Assembly (NCBI RefSeq): GCF_016863115.1
Contig: NZ_BOOG01000041.1
Location: 1 to 64,000, forward strand
Direction of reading: 5' to 3'
From: Sphaerimonospora thailandensis
Lineage (GTDB): Bacteria; Actinomycetota; Actinomycetes; Streptosporangiales; Streptosporangiaceae
DNA: 64,000 nt
The first letter of the stretch is position 1, and the number at the start of each line of letters is the position of its first letter. This document shows positions 16,800-25,257 of the stretch, one piece after another. The notes under the pieces are model-generated. The model made no database searches. It was not told where the DNA came from and was given only the letters and a program-made list of their open reading frames with translations. The translations under genes were made by a program, and so were the position numbers.

Positions 16800-17372
16800 A
16801 TGGCGAGGGTGTTCATCGACACCAACGTGTTGTTTCCGTTCTCGCTCATGGATCTGATGCTCGCCCTGACGGAAGACTCGGTTCACACGATGGTTTGGAC
16901 CGATCATCTGCTGGAGGAATGGGAACGAGTCATCGTGCGGGAGCAGAGACGCTCGACGCCGTCGGCGTCCCGCATATGTGCGGCCATCCGGGAGTTTTTC
17001 GAAGATACCCGTATACCCGAAGAAGAGTACAAGTGTCTGATTGATCAGATGGAGGGCCCTGATCTCGATGATTGCCACCATATGGCCGCTGCCATAGTCG
17101 GGCGCGCTCAGGTGTTAGTCACGTGGAATCTTGGCGACTTCCCCGCTGGCTTTCTCGGCCGATATGGTGTGAACGTCGCGGATCCCGACGCTTACCTCTG
17201 CTCGCTGCTGGCCCAGTTTCCCAACGAAGTAGCTGCGGTCCTCATCAGGATGGCGGCAGGCAAGAGGCGACCACCTATGACAGCTTCGGACGTCGCCGAT
17301 GCGCTTGATCGGGCGGGAGTTCGTACGTTTGCCCAGCGCGTCCGCTCGCTCTTGCCCGCTCAGTCGATATAG
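16800..17372 (+). CDS. PIN-domain ribonuclease toxin
   Basis: 190 residues. The PIN acidic residues are visible: VFIDTNVLFPF (Asp 7), an internal Glu (LLEEWERV), GPDLDDCHHMAAA and TWNLGDFPAG. PIN toxins cleave RNA with Mg or Mn bound by these residues. A C-terminal helical extension (about 130-190) goes beyond the minimal VapC fold. It begins two bases after a TGA, in step with the HTH gene upstream. Base composition is somewhat lower in GC than the neighbours, consistent with a mobile toxin-antitoxin pair. Confidence 0.8.
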   Translation: MARVFIDTNVLFPFSLMDLMLALTEDSVHTMVWTDHLLEEWERVIVREQRRSTPSASRICAAIREFFEDTRIPEEEYKCLIDQMEGPDLDDCHHMAAAIVGRAQVLVTWNLGDFPAGFLGRYGVNVADPDAYLCSLLAQFPNEVAAVLIRMAAGKRRPPMTASDVADALDRAGVRTFAQRVRSLLPAQSI

Positions 17373-17546
17373 AAATCAGCGGATATCGCACGAATCGCTT
17401 GTCATGTTCCGCATGGCTTTAGGGGCAGGGCTGAGCACGAGTCGCGGGACTGGCCGTAAAGCTCCCGCTAGATCATTGGAGGGCGCGGGATGACCTTGGA
17501 CTGGTTAGAGTCGTAGCCGACCGCGTCCCCCACCGTCGGAGAACGG

Positions 17547-19133
17547 ATGTCTGCCCCACATCCCCCAGAGCCAGGTGATCCGACTCAACTCGGCCCCTAC
17601 CGGATCAGGGGACGGATCGGGGAGGGCGGCCAGGGCGCCGTCTATCTGGGCGAGACGGAGGCCGGGAAGCCGGTGGCCGTCAAGCTCTTCCACGCCCGGT
17701 TCGACCTGGACTCGGCCGCCCGCGACGACTTCATCCGCGAACTGGAGGTGGCCAAGCGGGTCGCCCGCTTCTGTACGGCCCAGGTCCTGGACTTCGGCAT
17801 CGCGGGCAACCGGCCGTACATCGTCAGTGAATATGTTCCCGGGCCCTCGCTGCACCAGGTGGTCAACGCGGAGGGACCGCGCTCGGGCAGCGCTCTCGAA
17901 CGGCTCGCCGTCGCCACGGCCACGGCCCTGATCGCCCTGCACGACGCCGGGATCGTCCACCGGGACCTCAAGCCGCAGAACGTGCTGCTCGGCCCGGACG
18001 GCCCCAGGGTCATCGACTTCGGCATCGCCAGGGCTCTGGTCGGCGACAGCATGACGACCAGCCAGGTCGTCGGCACACCCGCCTACATGGCGCCCGAGCA
18101 GCTCACCGCGGGGCCGCTCGGCCTCGCCGTGGACGTGTTCGCCTGGGCGTCCACGATCGCTTTCGCGGCGTCGGGCCGCCCACCGTTCGGCAACGACGCG
18201 ATCCCCGCCGTCATCACCAGGATCCTGAACGAGGAGCCGCGGCTTGACGGCATCGAGCAGCCGCTTCGCGACCTGCTCGCCGGCTGCCTCGCCAAGGATC
18301 CCCAGCGTCGCCCGTCGGCCCGGGAGATCCTCGACCGGCTGGTGGGCAGCGCCGCTTCGCCTTCAGTTCCGACTTCGGTCCCGTTCCCCGTTTCGACTTC
18401 CGGCCCGCCTACGGGTCCTATGACCGAACCGGGGACCGCGGTGGGCCAGGTGCCACGCCGGGCCAGGTGGATCGCCGCCATGTCCGCCACGGGGGCCGTG
18501 GTCGTCACGGGTGTCGCCCTGGCCGTCGCCCTGCTGCCCGGCGGCGACGTGACGCCGTCTCAGCCGGTCGGCGCGGAGGTCCCGGTGCGGACGCCGGTGG
18601 TGAGTGCGGCCGTCCCGGAGACCGCGGTCCCGGTGGCCCTGGAGACCGGTATGCCTGCCGACCTGGTCACGCCGAGTCCCCGCGTCAGGGTCACACGTCG
18701 CCCCACCACGAAACCGACGGCGGCGCCGAGGCCGACGACCCCCGCCACGGCCACGCAACGCCCCACGGCGAAGCCGACACCCCGGGCAACGGCTACACAT
18801 CGGCCCCCAGCGAAGCCGACAACCGAGCCCAAGCCGACAACCTCGTCGCGCCCCCCGGCGCAGACGGAGCCCCCTCGACCGTCACCGGCGCCGACACGGC
18901 TGGTCGAGCTCGGTCCGGGGCACTTCACCGAATACTGCGTGTCGATCGGCTGGGAGTGGGTGGAGTATCGGGAGACGCCCCAGCCGGGCGCCTACTGTGT
19001 GAAGAACAAGGACAAGGCCGCCACGTACCTGACGCAGAGCCAACGTGACGCGGGCTGCCGTTGGCGCTTCAACGACCCGCACGCCTTCCACCGGTTCAAG
19101 GGCAAGTCCAACTACTGCTACGCCTATCGTTGA
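17547..19133 (+). CDS. Transmembrane Ser/Thr protein kinase with Cys-containing exterior domain
   Basis: 528 residues. The kinase domain (about 16-265) has GEGGQGAVYLG, catalytic Lys in VAVKLF, HRDLKPQNVLL, DFGIA and GTPAYMAPEQ. A Pro/Ser-rich linker leads to one membrane span (WIAAMSATGAVVVTGVALAV, about 311-330). An extracellular Pro/Thr stalk with repeated TTKPT/PTAKPT motifs covers about 385-450. A final domain of about 75 residues holds four cysteines (FTEYCVSIGW, AYCVKNKD, AGCRWRF, NYCYAYR). It is a Hanks-type signalling kinase that senses something outside the cell; the ligand is unknown. Confidence 0.9.
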   Translation: MSAPHPPEPGDPTQLGPYRIRGRIGEGGQGAVYLGETEAGKPVAVKLFHARFDLDSAARDDFIRELEVAKRVARFCTAQVLDFGIAGNRPYIVSEYVPGPSLHQVVNAEGPRSGSALERLAVATATALIALHDAGIVHRDLKPQNVLLGPDGPRVIDFGIARALVGDSMTTSQVVGTPAYMAPEQLTAGPLGLAVDVFAWASTIAFAASGRPPFGNDAIPAVITRILNEEPRLDGIEQPLRDLLAGCLAKDPQRRPSAREILDRLVGSAASPSVPTSVPFPVSTSGPPTGPMTEPGTAVGQVPRRARWIAAMSATGAVVVTGVALAVALLPGGDVTPSQPVGAEVPVRTPVVSAAVPETAVPVALETGMPADLVTPSPRVRVTRRPTTKPTAAPRPTTPATATQRPTAKPTPRATATHRPPAKPTTEPKPTTSSRPPAQTEPPRPSPAPTRLVELGPGHFTEYCVSIGWEWVEYRETPQPGAYCVKNKDKAATYLTQSQRDAGCRWRFNDPHAFHRFKGKSNYCYAYR

Positions 19134-19148
19134 TCGTCGGAGTCCGCG

Positions 19149-19180
19149 GAACTGTAGTTCACGGAACTATACTTCTGTAA
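19149..19180. promoter_or_regulatory. Tandem dyads before the ATPase gene
   Basis: GAACTGTAGTTC (19149-19160, arms GAACT/AGTTC) is followed 15 bases later by the near copy GAACTATACTTC (19164-19175). The second overlaps a TATACT -10-like box. They look like paired operator half-sites over the promoter of the downstream ATPase gene. Confidence 0.5.
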
Positions 19181-19210
19181 TTCGCCGGACGAGTGGGGCA
19201 GGTAAAGCAG

Positions 19211-20686
19211 ATGGTGACCAAGCCGGAGCGGATCTTCGATCGGGTGCGCGAGTGGCAAGGGCTGGTCGCTTTCGCCACGGGTGTGCGGCAGGGACCGGGA
19301 GGCGCCGGCCTCGGAGTCGTCAGCGGGCGACGCCGTCAGGGGAAGAGCTTCCTGTTGCAGGCATTGACGGAGGCGACCGGCGGGCTGTACTTCGCGGCGA
19401 CCGAGGCGACGGAGGCGGAGTCCCTCCGGCTCTTCACCGAGGCACTCACCCGATACAGCCGGGAGATCGTGAGCATCCCCTTCCGGGACTGGAACGACGC
19501 CATCGCCTACCTCTTCCGGGCCTTCCGCGGTCGGCCGGTTCCCGTGGTCATCGATGAGTTTCCCTTCCTGTCCAAGGTGTCGCCGTCTCTACCGTCGATC
19601 ATCCAGCGGGAGCTCGGTCCCGGCGGCAGCGGAGGGGAGAGCGACGCGCGCCTGGTGCTCTGCGGATCGGCCATGTCCGTGATGGGAGGGCTCCTGTCGG
19701 GGAACGCCCCGCTGCGGGGCCGAGCCGGTCTCGAACTCGTGGTCCAGCCGTTCCGCTATCGGGACGCCGCGCAGTTCTGGGGGATCGACGACCCCCGGCT
19801 GGCGGTCCTCGTCCATGCGATCGTCGGTGGAACCCCGGCATACCGCTATGAGTTCACCCAGGGTGACGCGCCGGAGGGGATCGCCGACTTCGATCCCTGG
19901 GTGATCAGGACGGTGCTGAATCCGCAGAAGCCGCTCTTCCGGGAGGCGCGTTATCTCCTGGCGGAGGAGACGGACATCCGCGACCCGGCGCTCTATCATT
20001 CGGTGCTCGCCGCCATCGCGAGCGGCAACACCACCAACGGCGGCATCGCCAATTACATCGGTCGTAAGTCCGACCAGATCACTCATCCGCTCAACGTTCT
20101 GGAAGACAGCGCTCTGATCGCTCGGGAGCCTGACCTTTTCCGGGCGGGCCGCGTCCGGTACCGCATCGTGGAGCCGCTGATCACCTTCTATCAGGCCGTA
20201 ATGCGGCGGCGCTGGGCGGAGCTTGAGATCCACCGGGCGGAGAGAGCCTGGTCCTCGTTGCGGCAGACGTTCCTCGCCCAGGTGGTGGGGCCGCATTTCG
20301 AGGCGCTGTGCCGGAGCTTCGCCGTTGAGTCCGGGGAGGCGCTGTACGGCGATTTTCCCGCAGAGGTCGGCTCAGGAGTGGTGAACGATCCGGCGGGCCG
20401 CTGCCAGATCGAGATCGACGTGGCCGTTCTCGACGCGGAAGATCATGGAAGGCCGCGCCGGATCCTCTCGTTGGGTGAGGTCAAGTGGGGCGAGACGATG
20501 GGTCATCACCACGTGGAGCGCCTGGCGAGAGCACGTGATCTTCTCGCGCTGAAGGGGTATGACACCCGGGAGACGGTCCTTGCCTGTTATGGCGGGTCCG
20601 GTTTCACCGAAGAGCTTCGGGCTTCCGCGGCCGACGACCGCCGCATCCTCCTGGTCGATCCGGAACGCCTCTATCGGCCCGACTGA
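19211..20686 (+). CDS. Archaeal-ATPase/DUF234 family ATP-binding protein
   Basis: About 491 residues from the ATG at 19211 (MVTKPERIFDR); a GTG at 19193 is the alternative. The N-terminal AAA-like domain has VVSGRRRQGKSFLLQAL (Walker A) and VPVVIDEFPFLSK (Walker B). A winged-helix region follows (SGNTTNGGIANYIGRKSDQI). The C-terminal DUF234 region carries EIDVAVLD and LGEVKWGE, matching a PD-(D/E)XK nuclease-like active site. The family is spread by horizontal transfer and its role is unknown; a link to defence or mobile elements is only inference. Confidence 0.8.
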   Translation: MVTKPERIFDRVREWQGLVAFATGVRQGPGGAGLGVVSGRRRQGKSFLLQALTEATGGLYFAATEATEAESLRLFTEALTRYSREIVSIPFRDWNDAIAYLFRAFRGRPVPVVIDEFPFLSKVSPSLPSIIQRELGPGGSGGESDARLVLCGSAMSVMGGLLSGNAPLRGRAGLELVVQPFRYRDAAQFWGIDDPRLAVLVHAIVGGTPAYRYEFTQGDAPEGIADFDPWVIRTVLNPQKPLFREARYLLAEETDIRDPALYHSVLAAIASGNTTNGGIANYIGRKSDQITHPLNVLEDSALIAREPDLFRAGRVRYRIVEPLITFYQAVMRRRWAELEIHRAERAWSSLRQTFLAQVVGPHFEALCRSFAVESGEALYGDFPAEVGSGVVNDPAGRCQIEIDVAVLDAEDHGRPRRILSLGEVKWGETMGHHHVERLARARDLLALKGYDTRETVLACYGGSGFTEELRASAADDRRILLVDPERLYRPD

Positions 20687-20702
20687 CGGCCGCCCTGCGA
20701 GG

Positions 20703-21671
20703 TCAGCGCGTCCGGCAGCTCTCATCGGCGAGAACCTGACGCGCAGGGCCCGAACCGGGTGATGGGGACCGTCCGACGGCGGTGGGTTTCGCCGGTGTCT
20801 GGCCGAGCAGGGTGCCGCCGAGGGCGATGGCCATGCCCAGCAGTTGGAGCGGGGTGAGGGCCTGGCCGAGGGCCGCCCAGCCGATGGCCGCCGCGGACAG
20901 CGGACTGATCAGGGTGAGGAACGCGACCGAGGTCGCGGGGAGGCGGGAGAGGCCGCGGAACCAGAGCCAGTACGCGATGGCGGTGCCGACGATGCCGAGA
21001 TAGGCGTAGCCGAGAACGTTCTCGCCGGTGAGGGCGGGCGGTGGGCCCTCGATGAGCAGTGCGACGGGGACGAGCAGCAGCCCGCCGGCGGTGAGCTGCC
21101 AGCCGGTGAGGGTGAGCGCGCTGACACCGTCGGGGCGGCCCCAGCGCTTGGTGAGCACCGTACCGGCCGCCATGGACGCCGCCCCGGCCAGGCCGGCGAG
21201 CACCCCGACGGTGTCCAGCCCCGCGTTGGCGCGCAGGACGACCAGGCCGACCCCCAGCACTCCGGCGAGGCCGGCCAGCAGCCTGCGCGGCGTCGGCCGT
21301 TCGGCGAGCAGCGCGGCGGCGAAGCCGAGCGTGAACAGCGGACCCACCGCGCCCAGTACGGCCGCGACGCCGCCGGGCAGCCGGTACGCCGCCAGGAACA
21401 GCATCGGGAAGAACGCGCCGATGTTCAGCGCGCCGAGCACGGCCGCCCGCCAGATCCACTGCCCGCGCGGCGGCGTCCGGGTGATGGCGAGCAGCACCAG
21501 CCCGGCCGGCAGCGCCCTCGTCAACGCGGTGAAAAGCGGACGGTCGGGCGGCAGGAACTCCGTGGTGACGGCGTAGGTCGAGCCCCACACCAGCGGCGTG
21601 AACGTGGTGAGAGCGAGAGTCCCCGCGTGCGGCAGGGCCCCGGCAATGCGCGTGCCGGCGATGACGCCCAT
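20703..21671 (-). CDS. EamA/DMT-family transporter
   Basis: 322 residues with two EamA repeats and about ten hydrophobic helices (for example LALTTFTPLVWGSTYAVTTE, then GVLAGLAGAASMAAGTVLTK in the second half). Members export amino acids or other metabolites across the membrane. The ATG follows GAGGAG. It is transcribed divergently from a MarR regulator across 105 bases containing a palindrome, so its substrate is probably that regulator's ligand or a toxic compound. The hydrophilic C-terminal tail runs to the edge of the ATPase gene. Confidence 0.87.
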   Translation of the reverse strand: MGVIAGTRIAGALPHAGTLALTTFTPLVWGSTYAVTTEFLPPDRPLFTALTRALPAGLVLLAITRTPPRGQWIWRAAVLGALNIGAFFPMLFLAAYRLPGGVAAVLGAVGPLFTLGFAAALLAERPTPRRLLAGLAGVLGVGLVVLRANAGLDTVGVLAGLAGAASMAAGTVLTKRWGRPDGVSALTLTGWQLTAGGLLLVPVALLIEGPPPALTGENVLGYAYLGIVGTAIAYWLWFRGLSRLPATSVAFLTLISPLSAAAIGWAALGQALTPLQLLGMAIALGGTLLGQTPAKPTAVGRSPSPGSGPARQVLADESCRTR

Positions 21672-21694
21672 CCTGATCGCTCCTCATTGATAAA

Positions 21695-21750
21695 CTCAAC
21701 GTTGAGATAACAGCATGGCACTCGTCTCTACGTCAAGTAGATCAACGTTC
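21695..21750. promoter_or_regulatory. Candidate MarR operators between EamA and MarR genes
   Basis: CTCAACGTTGAG (21695-21706) is a perfect 12-base palindrome about 25 bases before the transporter ATG. A related core, ATCAACGTTCAT, lies at 21741-21752. Two copies between divergent genes resemble the double operator at 1408-1464, but with a different core sequence. Confidence 0.6.
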
Positions 21751-21776
21751 ATAATCTCTCCGGTGAGAGGAGTTCG

Positions 21777-22277
21777 ATGGGCGACGCGGTGGATGTGGTG
21801 CTGGCCCAGTGGCGACGGGAGCGTCCCGACCTGGACGCGTGGCCGATGGGCGTCATCGGGCGGATCTCCCGGCTTTCGCGGCTGCTCGACCGCGAGCTGA
21901 AGGACTTCTTCGCCGGGCACGGGCTGGAGATCTGGGAGTTCGACGTGCTGGCCACGCTGCGCCGATCCGGCCCGCCGTACGAACTCACGGCGAGCGACCT
22001 GTACCGGGCGGCGATGGTGACCTCCGGGGCGATCACCAACCGGGTCGACCGGATGGCGGTCAAGGGGCTCGTCGAGCGGATCCCGGACGAGGAGGACCGG
22101 CGGTCGGTGCGCGTCCGCCTGACTGAGCAGGGGCTGGCCAAGGTCGAGGAGCTCGTCGGGCTGCACGTGGCGAACGAGGTCCGCCTCCTGGCGGCGCTGG
22201 CCCCGGAACAGCGTGATCAGCTGTCGGGTGCGCTGCGCACCCTGCTGGAGTCGTTGGGCGACACACCGCCGGAGTGA
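21777..22277 (+). CDS. MarR-family transcriptional regulator
   Basis: 166 residues, a paralogue of the protein at 840-1391. It shares the N-terminal helix (VVLAQWRRERPDLDAWPMGVI), the WEFDVLATLRRSGPPYEL region and the VTSGAITNRVDRM recognition helix. DEEDRRSVRVRLTEQG is the wing. Like its paralogue it faces a divergent target gene, here an EamA exporter, and presumably represses it until a small ligand binds. The ATG follows AGAGGAG. Recognition helices are alike but operator cores differ (CAACGTTG versus TTGACGTCAA). Confidence 0.88.
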   Translation: MGDAVDVVLAQWRRERPDLDAWPMGVIGRISRLSRLLDRELKDFFAGHGLEIWEFDVLATLRRSGPPYELTASDLYRAAMVTSGAITNRVDRMAVKGLVERIPDEEDRRSVRVRLTEQGLAKVEELVGLHVANEVRLLAALAPEQRDQLSGALRTLLESLGDTPPE

Positions 22278-22311
22278 GGCGTTCCCCGCACGCGCACTCA
22301 GCCGGGCCGGC

Positions 22312-23571
22312 TCACCGCTGGTCGGGTCGGCCGCGTCTGCGGGTGCTCTGATGCCAGTTCGACCGGGCCTGCTTGGAGACCCGGTTGGGGTCCGCCTGCG
22401 CCGTGTCGATGTACTCGTCGAACTCCTTGGCCTGCAGGGCCAGCTCGTCGGCGTTCGGGGCCCAGGACAGCGCGTCCTCGATCTGGGCTCTGCCGCTGCT
22501 CAGCAGCGTCATCGCCCGGGTGACGTCGCCTTCGAGGAGAGCGTCGGAGGCCTGTCGCTTGGTGTCCTGTACGTCCTGGAAGAGGCGTTCGGCGCGCACG
22601 ACGGGGTTGGGCAGCCGCTTGGCGGCCTCGTCACCCGGGACCACATTCACGCTGATCGGCACCGTCGTCGTGTACGAGGTCAGCGTCTCGGTGTCGACAT
22701 AGGTGAGAGCGAGCTCGGCCACGGTGGCGGGGCCCAGGGCGGCGATCCCCGGTACGGCCAGCTTTATCAGGACCTTCCGCTGCTCCGCGGCGTAGAAGTC
22801 ACCCAGTTCGACGAGTACCGCACTGTCCGCGAGCGGAGACGCGGGCAGCCCGCCGTACAGAAGCACCGACGTCACCGATGATCGCGGGGTGATGGTGAGC
22901 GAGGTGGCCTGGGTGACCTTCGACAGCAGGCCCTCGGCCTCGGCGGCGATCAGCCGGCCCGCGGCGTCGGGGTCCTCGGCGTGCAGCGCGCTCCCGGCGC
23001 CGCCGTCCGCGATGGCGGTCATCAACCGCTCGTCGTAGACGAGGCCATAACCGAGGGTGGTGGTGGAAACGCCGTGATGACGTGCGTCCGCCGCGATGCG
23101 GGCGAGCTTGTCGTGATCGACGATCCCGGTGTTGGTATGGCCGTCGGAGATCACAAGCAGGGTGGCGCCGGAGTCGCCGCCGGCCCGCCGGGCCTCCTGC
23201 ACACCGCGGAGCAGACCGCTGGACAGGTCGGTCATGCCGCCCGCTGTGAGTGCGGCGATCGCACGCTTGGCCGCGGTCTTGTCGGTCAGCGGCGCGGCGG
23301 GGATCTCCACCCGGGCCACGTCGTCGAACGTGACCAGGCCGAAGTTGTCGGCGGGGTCGAGCCTGTCGACCAGGGCGAGCAGCGCCCGCTGGGCGCCGGG
23401 CAACCGGTCGCGCCCCATCGAACCGCTGCGGTCGAGGACGATCTGGAGGGTCGCGGGCGGCCGGTCTCGCGGGCCGTCGGGGGTCGGAGCGGCGATCTCC
23501 AGCAGGATGGTGATCTCATCGTCGGTGTCGAGCGGGACCACCGTCAGGTCGAGATGAGCGTCTATATGCAT
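22312..23571 (-). CDS. von Willebrand factor A domain protein
   Basis: 419 residues from the ATG at 23571 (MHIDAHLDLTVV), which has AGAGAG upstream; in-frame sequence further upstream is Pro-rich and unlikely to be coding. The VWA domain (about 40-220) has a complete MIDAS: DRSGSMG, the Thr of GGMTDLSSG and ISDGHTNTG. The rest is beta-rich then helical, with no signal peptide or membrane span. It is probably a cytosolic metal-dependent adhesion or scaffold protein. No MoxR ATPase partner is adjacent; the next gene is a lipoprotein on the same strand. Confidence 0.85.
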   Translation of the reverse strand: MHIDAHLDLTVVPLDTDDEITILLEIAAPTPDGPRDRPPATLQIVLDRSGSMGRDRLPGAQRALLALVDRLDPADNFGLVTFDDVARVEIPAAPLTDKTAAKRAIAALTAGGMTDLSSGLLRGVQEARRAGGDSGATLLVISDGHTNTGIVDHDKLARIAADARHHGVSTTTLGYGLVYDERLMTAIADGGAGSALHAEDPDAAGRLIAAEAEGLLSKVTQATSLTITPRSSVTSVLLYGGLPASPLADSAVLVELGDFYAAEQRKVLIKLAVPGIAALGPATVAELALTYVDTETLTSYTTTVPISVNVVPGDEAAKRLPNPVVRAERLFQDVQDTKRQASDALLEGDVTRAMTLLSSGRAQIEDALSWAPNADELALQAKEFDEYIDTAQADPNRVSKQARSNWHQSTRRRGRPDQR

Positions 23572-23854
23572 ATGAGGCTCTCTGAGGGAGTGTGGTGGAG
23601 GGGGTGGCGTCGCTCTTCTCAGCGCAAATGAAGACGCCGGAGCGCATGCCCCGCCATCGTAGTCCAAATCCCAGCATTATGCTAGTGAAGTCAATACACA
23701 TCCATTGTGTGCTCGATTGCGTGGTTCTTTCAGGGCGGGGACGGCTGCGGGTCCTGGCCGGCCGGACCGCGCACGTCTGGGCTCGCGGCCAAACGCCCCC
23801 CAAGGACGGCCGGCTCAAGAGTGTTCGGCGTCGAACGACGCCGTCCCGCTGCCG

Positions 23855-24229
23855 TCAGGCGCAGGCCTTGCCGTGCAGTTCGTTCATCTCCTCGGAGAAC
23901 TTGAGCAGGGCGTCCGGGCCGTCCATCGGCGTGCCTTGAGCGAACTCCTTCAGAGCCTTCGCCAGTTCGGTGTCACCGGCCTGATCGGCGAGATCGCTGA
24001 ACTTGGTCCGCATGCCGTCGACCGCTGCCTGCAGGGCCTTCGCGTCGGGCGTGCCCTTCGTCAGGGTCTTGGTGACCCCGTCGAGGGCCTTGGTGACTTC
24101 GCTGCAGATCGGTGACTTCTCCGCCGTGTTCCCGGCGGCCGCCGTGCCCTCGTCGGCTGCCGCGCAGCCCGCAAGCGGGAGTGCCGCGACGAAGGCGACG
24201 GCGATCAGCCGGGTAAGTGAAATGGACAT
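23855..24229 (-). CDS. Small secreted lipoprotein, function unknown
   Basis: 124 residues beginning MSISLTRLIAVAFVAALPLAGCAAADE: a signal peptide ending in the lipobox LAGC, so the cysteine is expected to be lipidated and held on the outer face of the membrane. The mature part is mainly helical (EVTKALDGVTKTLTKG, MRTKFSDLADQAGDTELAKALKEFA) with two further cysteines, one near each end (PICSE and GKACA), possibly a disulfide. The ATG at 24229 is preceded by GGGAAG. It is not recognisable as a named family. Confidence 0.75.
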   Translation of the reverse strand: MSISLTRLIAVAFVAALPLAGCAAADEGTAAAGNTAEKSPICSEVTKALDGVTKTLTKGTPDAKALQAAVDGMRTKFSDLADQAGDTELAKALKEFAQGTPMDGPDALLKFSEEMNELHGKACA

Positions 24230-24304
24230 TTCTTCCCATTCTGTTGGTGAAACGAGCGCCAGGAGCCTAGCGCCGGATCTCATGCTGTTACTGCTGTTTC
24301 ATCA

Positions 24305-24335
24305 AAAAATCACCACTTCAGCGCCCCAAGTGGTG
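24305..24335 (-). terminator. Intrinsic terminator of the ehu operon
   Basis: On the - strand, CACCACTT, a 9-base loop and AAGTGGTG form a perfect 8-bp stem followed by ATTTTTTG. This is a textbook Rho-independent terminator with a T-run, rare in such GC-rich DNA, about 104 bases after the ehuA stop. Confidence 0.85.
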
Positions 24336-24438
24336 TATGGACCGATTGAAGCGGACTTCTCGCCGGGTGACTATCGGGGAGACGGCAGAGCCCGTCGTCG
24401 CCGTCCTCCCGCGATGCCCGCTTGCCACGGGGTCGTCC

Positions 24439-25257
24439 TCAGGCGTCCAGCACCGCCTGCAGGAATTCTCGGGTGCGCTGGTGCGCCGGCTCGCTGAAGA
24501 TCTGCTCGGGTGGGCCGTCCTCCACGATCCGTCCCTGGTCGAACATGAGGACCCGGTGGGAGATGTCCTTGGCGAATCGCATCTCGTGGGTGACGCAGAG
24601 GAGTGTCAGGTCGCCCCGGTGCGCGATGTCGCGCAGCAGGTCCTGTACGCCCGAGACGAGTTCCGGGTCGAGCGCGGAGGTGACCTCGTCGAGCAGCAGC
24701 ACCTCGGGTTCCATCGCGAGTGCCCGCGCGATGGCGACCCGCTGCTGCTGACCGCCGGACAGCCGTGAGGGGTGTTCGAGCGCCTTGTCGGCCAGGCCGA
24801 CCATCTCCAGTAGTTCGCGGGCCTTCTCCTCGGCCTGCTCACGGGGGACGCCGAGCGACCGCACCGGCGCCTCGGTGATGTTGCGCAGCACGTTCATGTT
24901 CGGGAACAGGTTGAACTGCTGGAACACCATGCCGATCTTCTTGCGGATCCTGCGCAGGTGCCGCTCGTCGGCGGGTACGAGTCTGTCGCCGCGCTTCATA
25001 TGGGACAGGCACTGCCCGTCGACGTCGATCGTGCCGGAGGTGACGCGTTCGAGGGTCATCAGCAGGCGCAGGATGGTGGTCTTTCCGGACCCGCTCGGCC
25101 CGATCAGCGTTACCCGCTCGCCGGGCCGTACGTGGAAGTCCAGCTCACGCAGGACCGTGAGGTCGCCGAACCGCTTGACGACCTTGTCGAACCGGATCAT
25201 CCACGGCTGCTCGGTCCCGACGGGCGAATCGTGATGGGATGGGACTTCAGTTGCCAA
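24439..25257 (-). CDS. ehuA: Ectoine/hydroxyectoine ABC transporter, ATP-binding protein
   Basis: 272 residues. Walker A is LIGPSGSGKTTILRLL, the Q-loop VFQQFNLFPNMNVL, the signature LSGGQQQRVAIARALA, Walker B VLLLDEVTSALDPE and the H-loop CVTHEM. It is a polar-amino-acid-type ATPase and the last gene of ehuBCDA. It energises uptake of ectoine and hydroxyectoine. The TTG at 25257 is taken as start because GGAG lies eight to ten bases upstream and the gene then overlaps ehuD by 11 bases; an internal ATG at 25200 is the alternative. Confidence 0.92.
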   Translation of the reverse strand: MATEVPSHHDSPVGTEQPWMIRFDKVVKRFGDLTVLRELDFHVRPGERVTLIGPSGSGKTTILRLLMTLERVTSGTIDVDGQCLSHMKRGDRLVPADERHLRRIRKKIGMVFQQFNLFPNMNVLRNITEAPVRSLGVPREQAEEKARELLEMVGLADKALEHPSRLSGGQQQRVAIARALAMEPEVLLLDEVTSALDPELVSGVQDLLRDIAHRGDLTLLCVTHEMRFAKDISHRVLMFDQGRIVEDGPPEQIFSEPAHQRTREFLQAVLDA

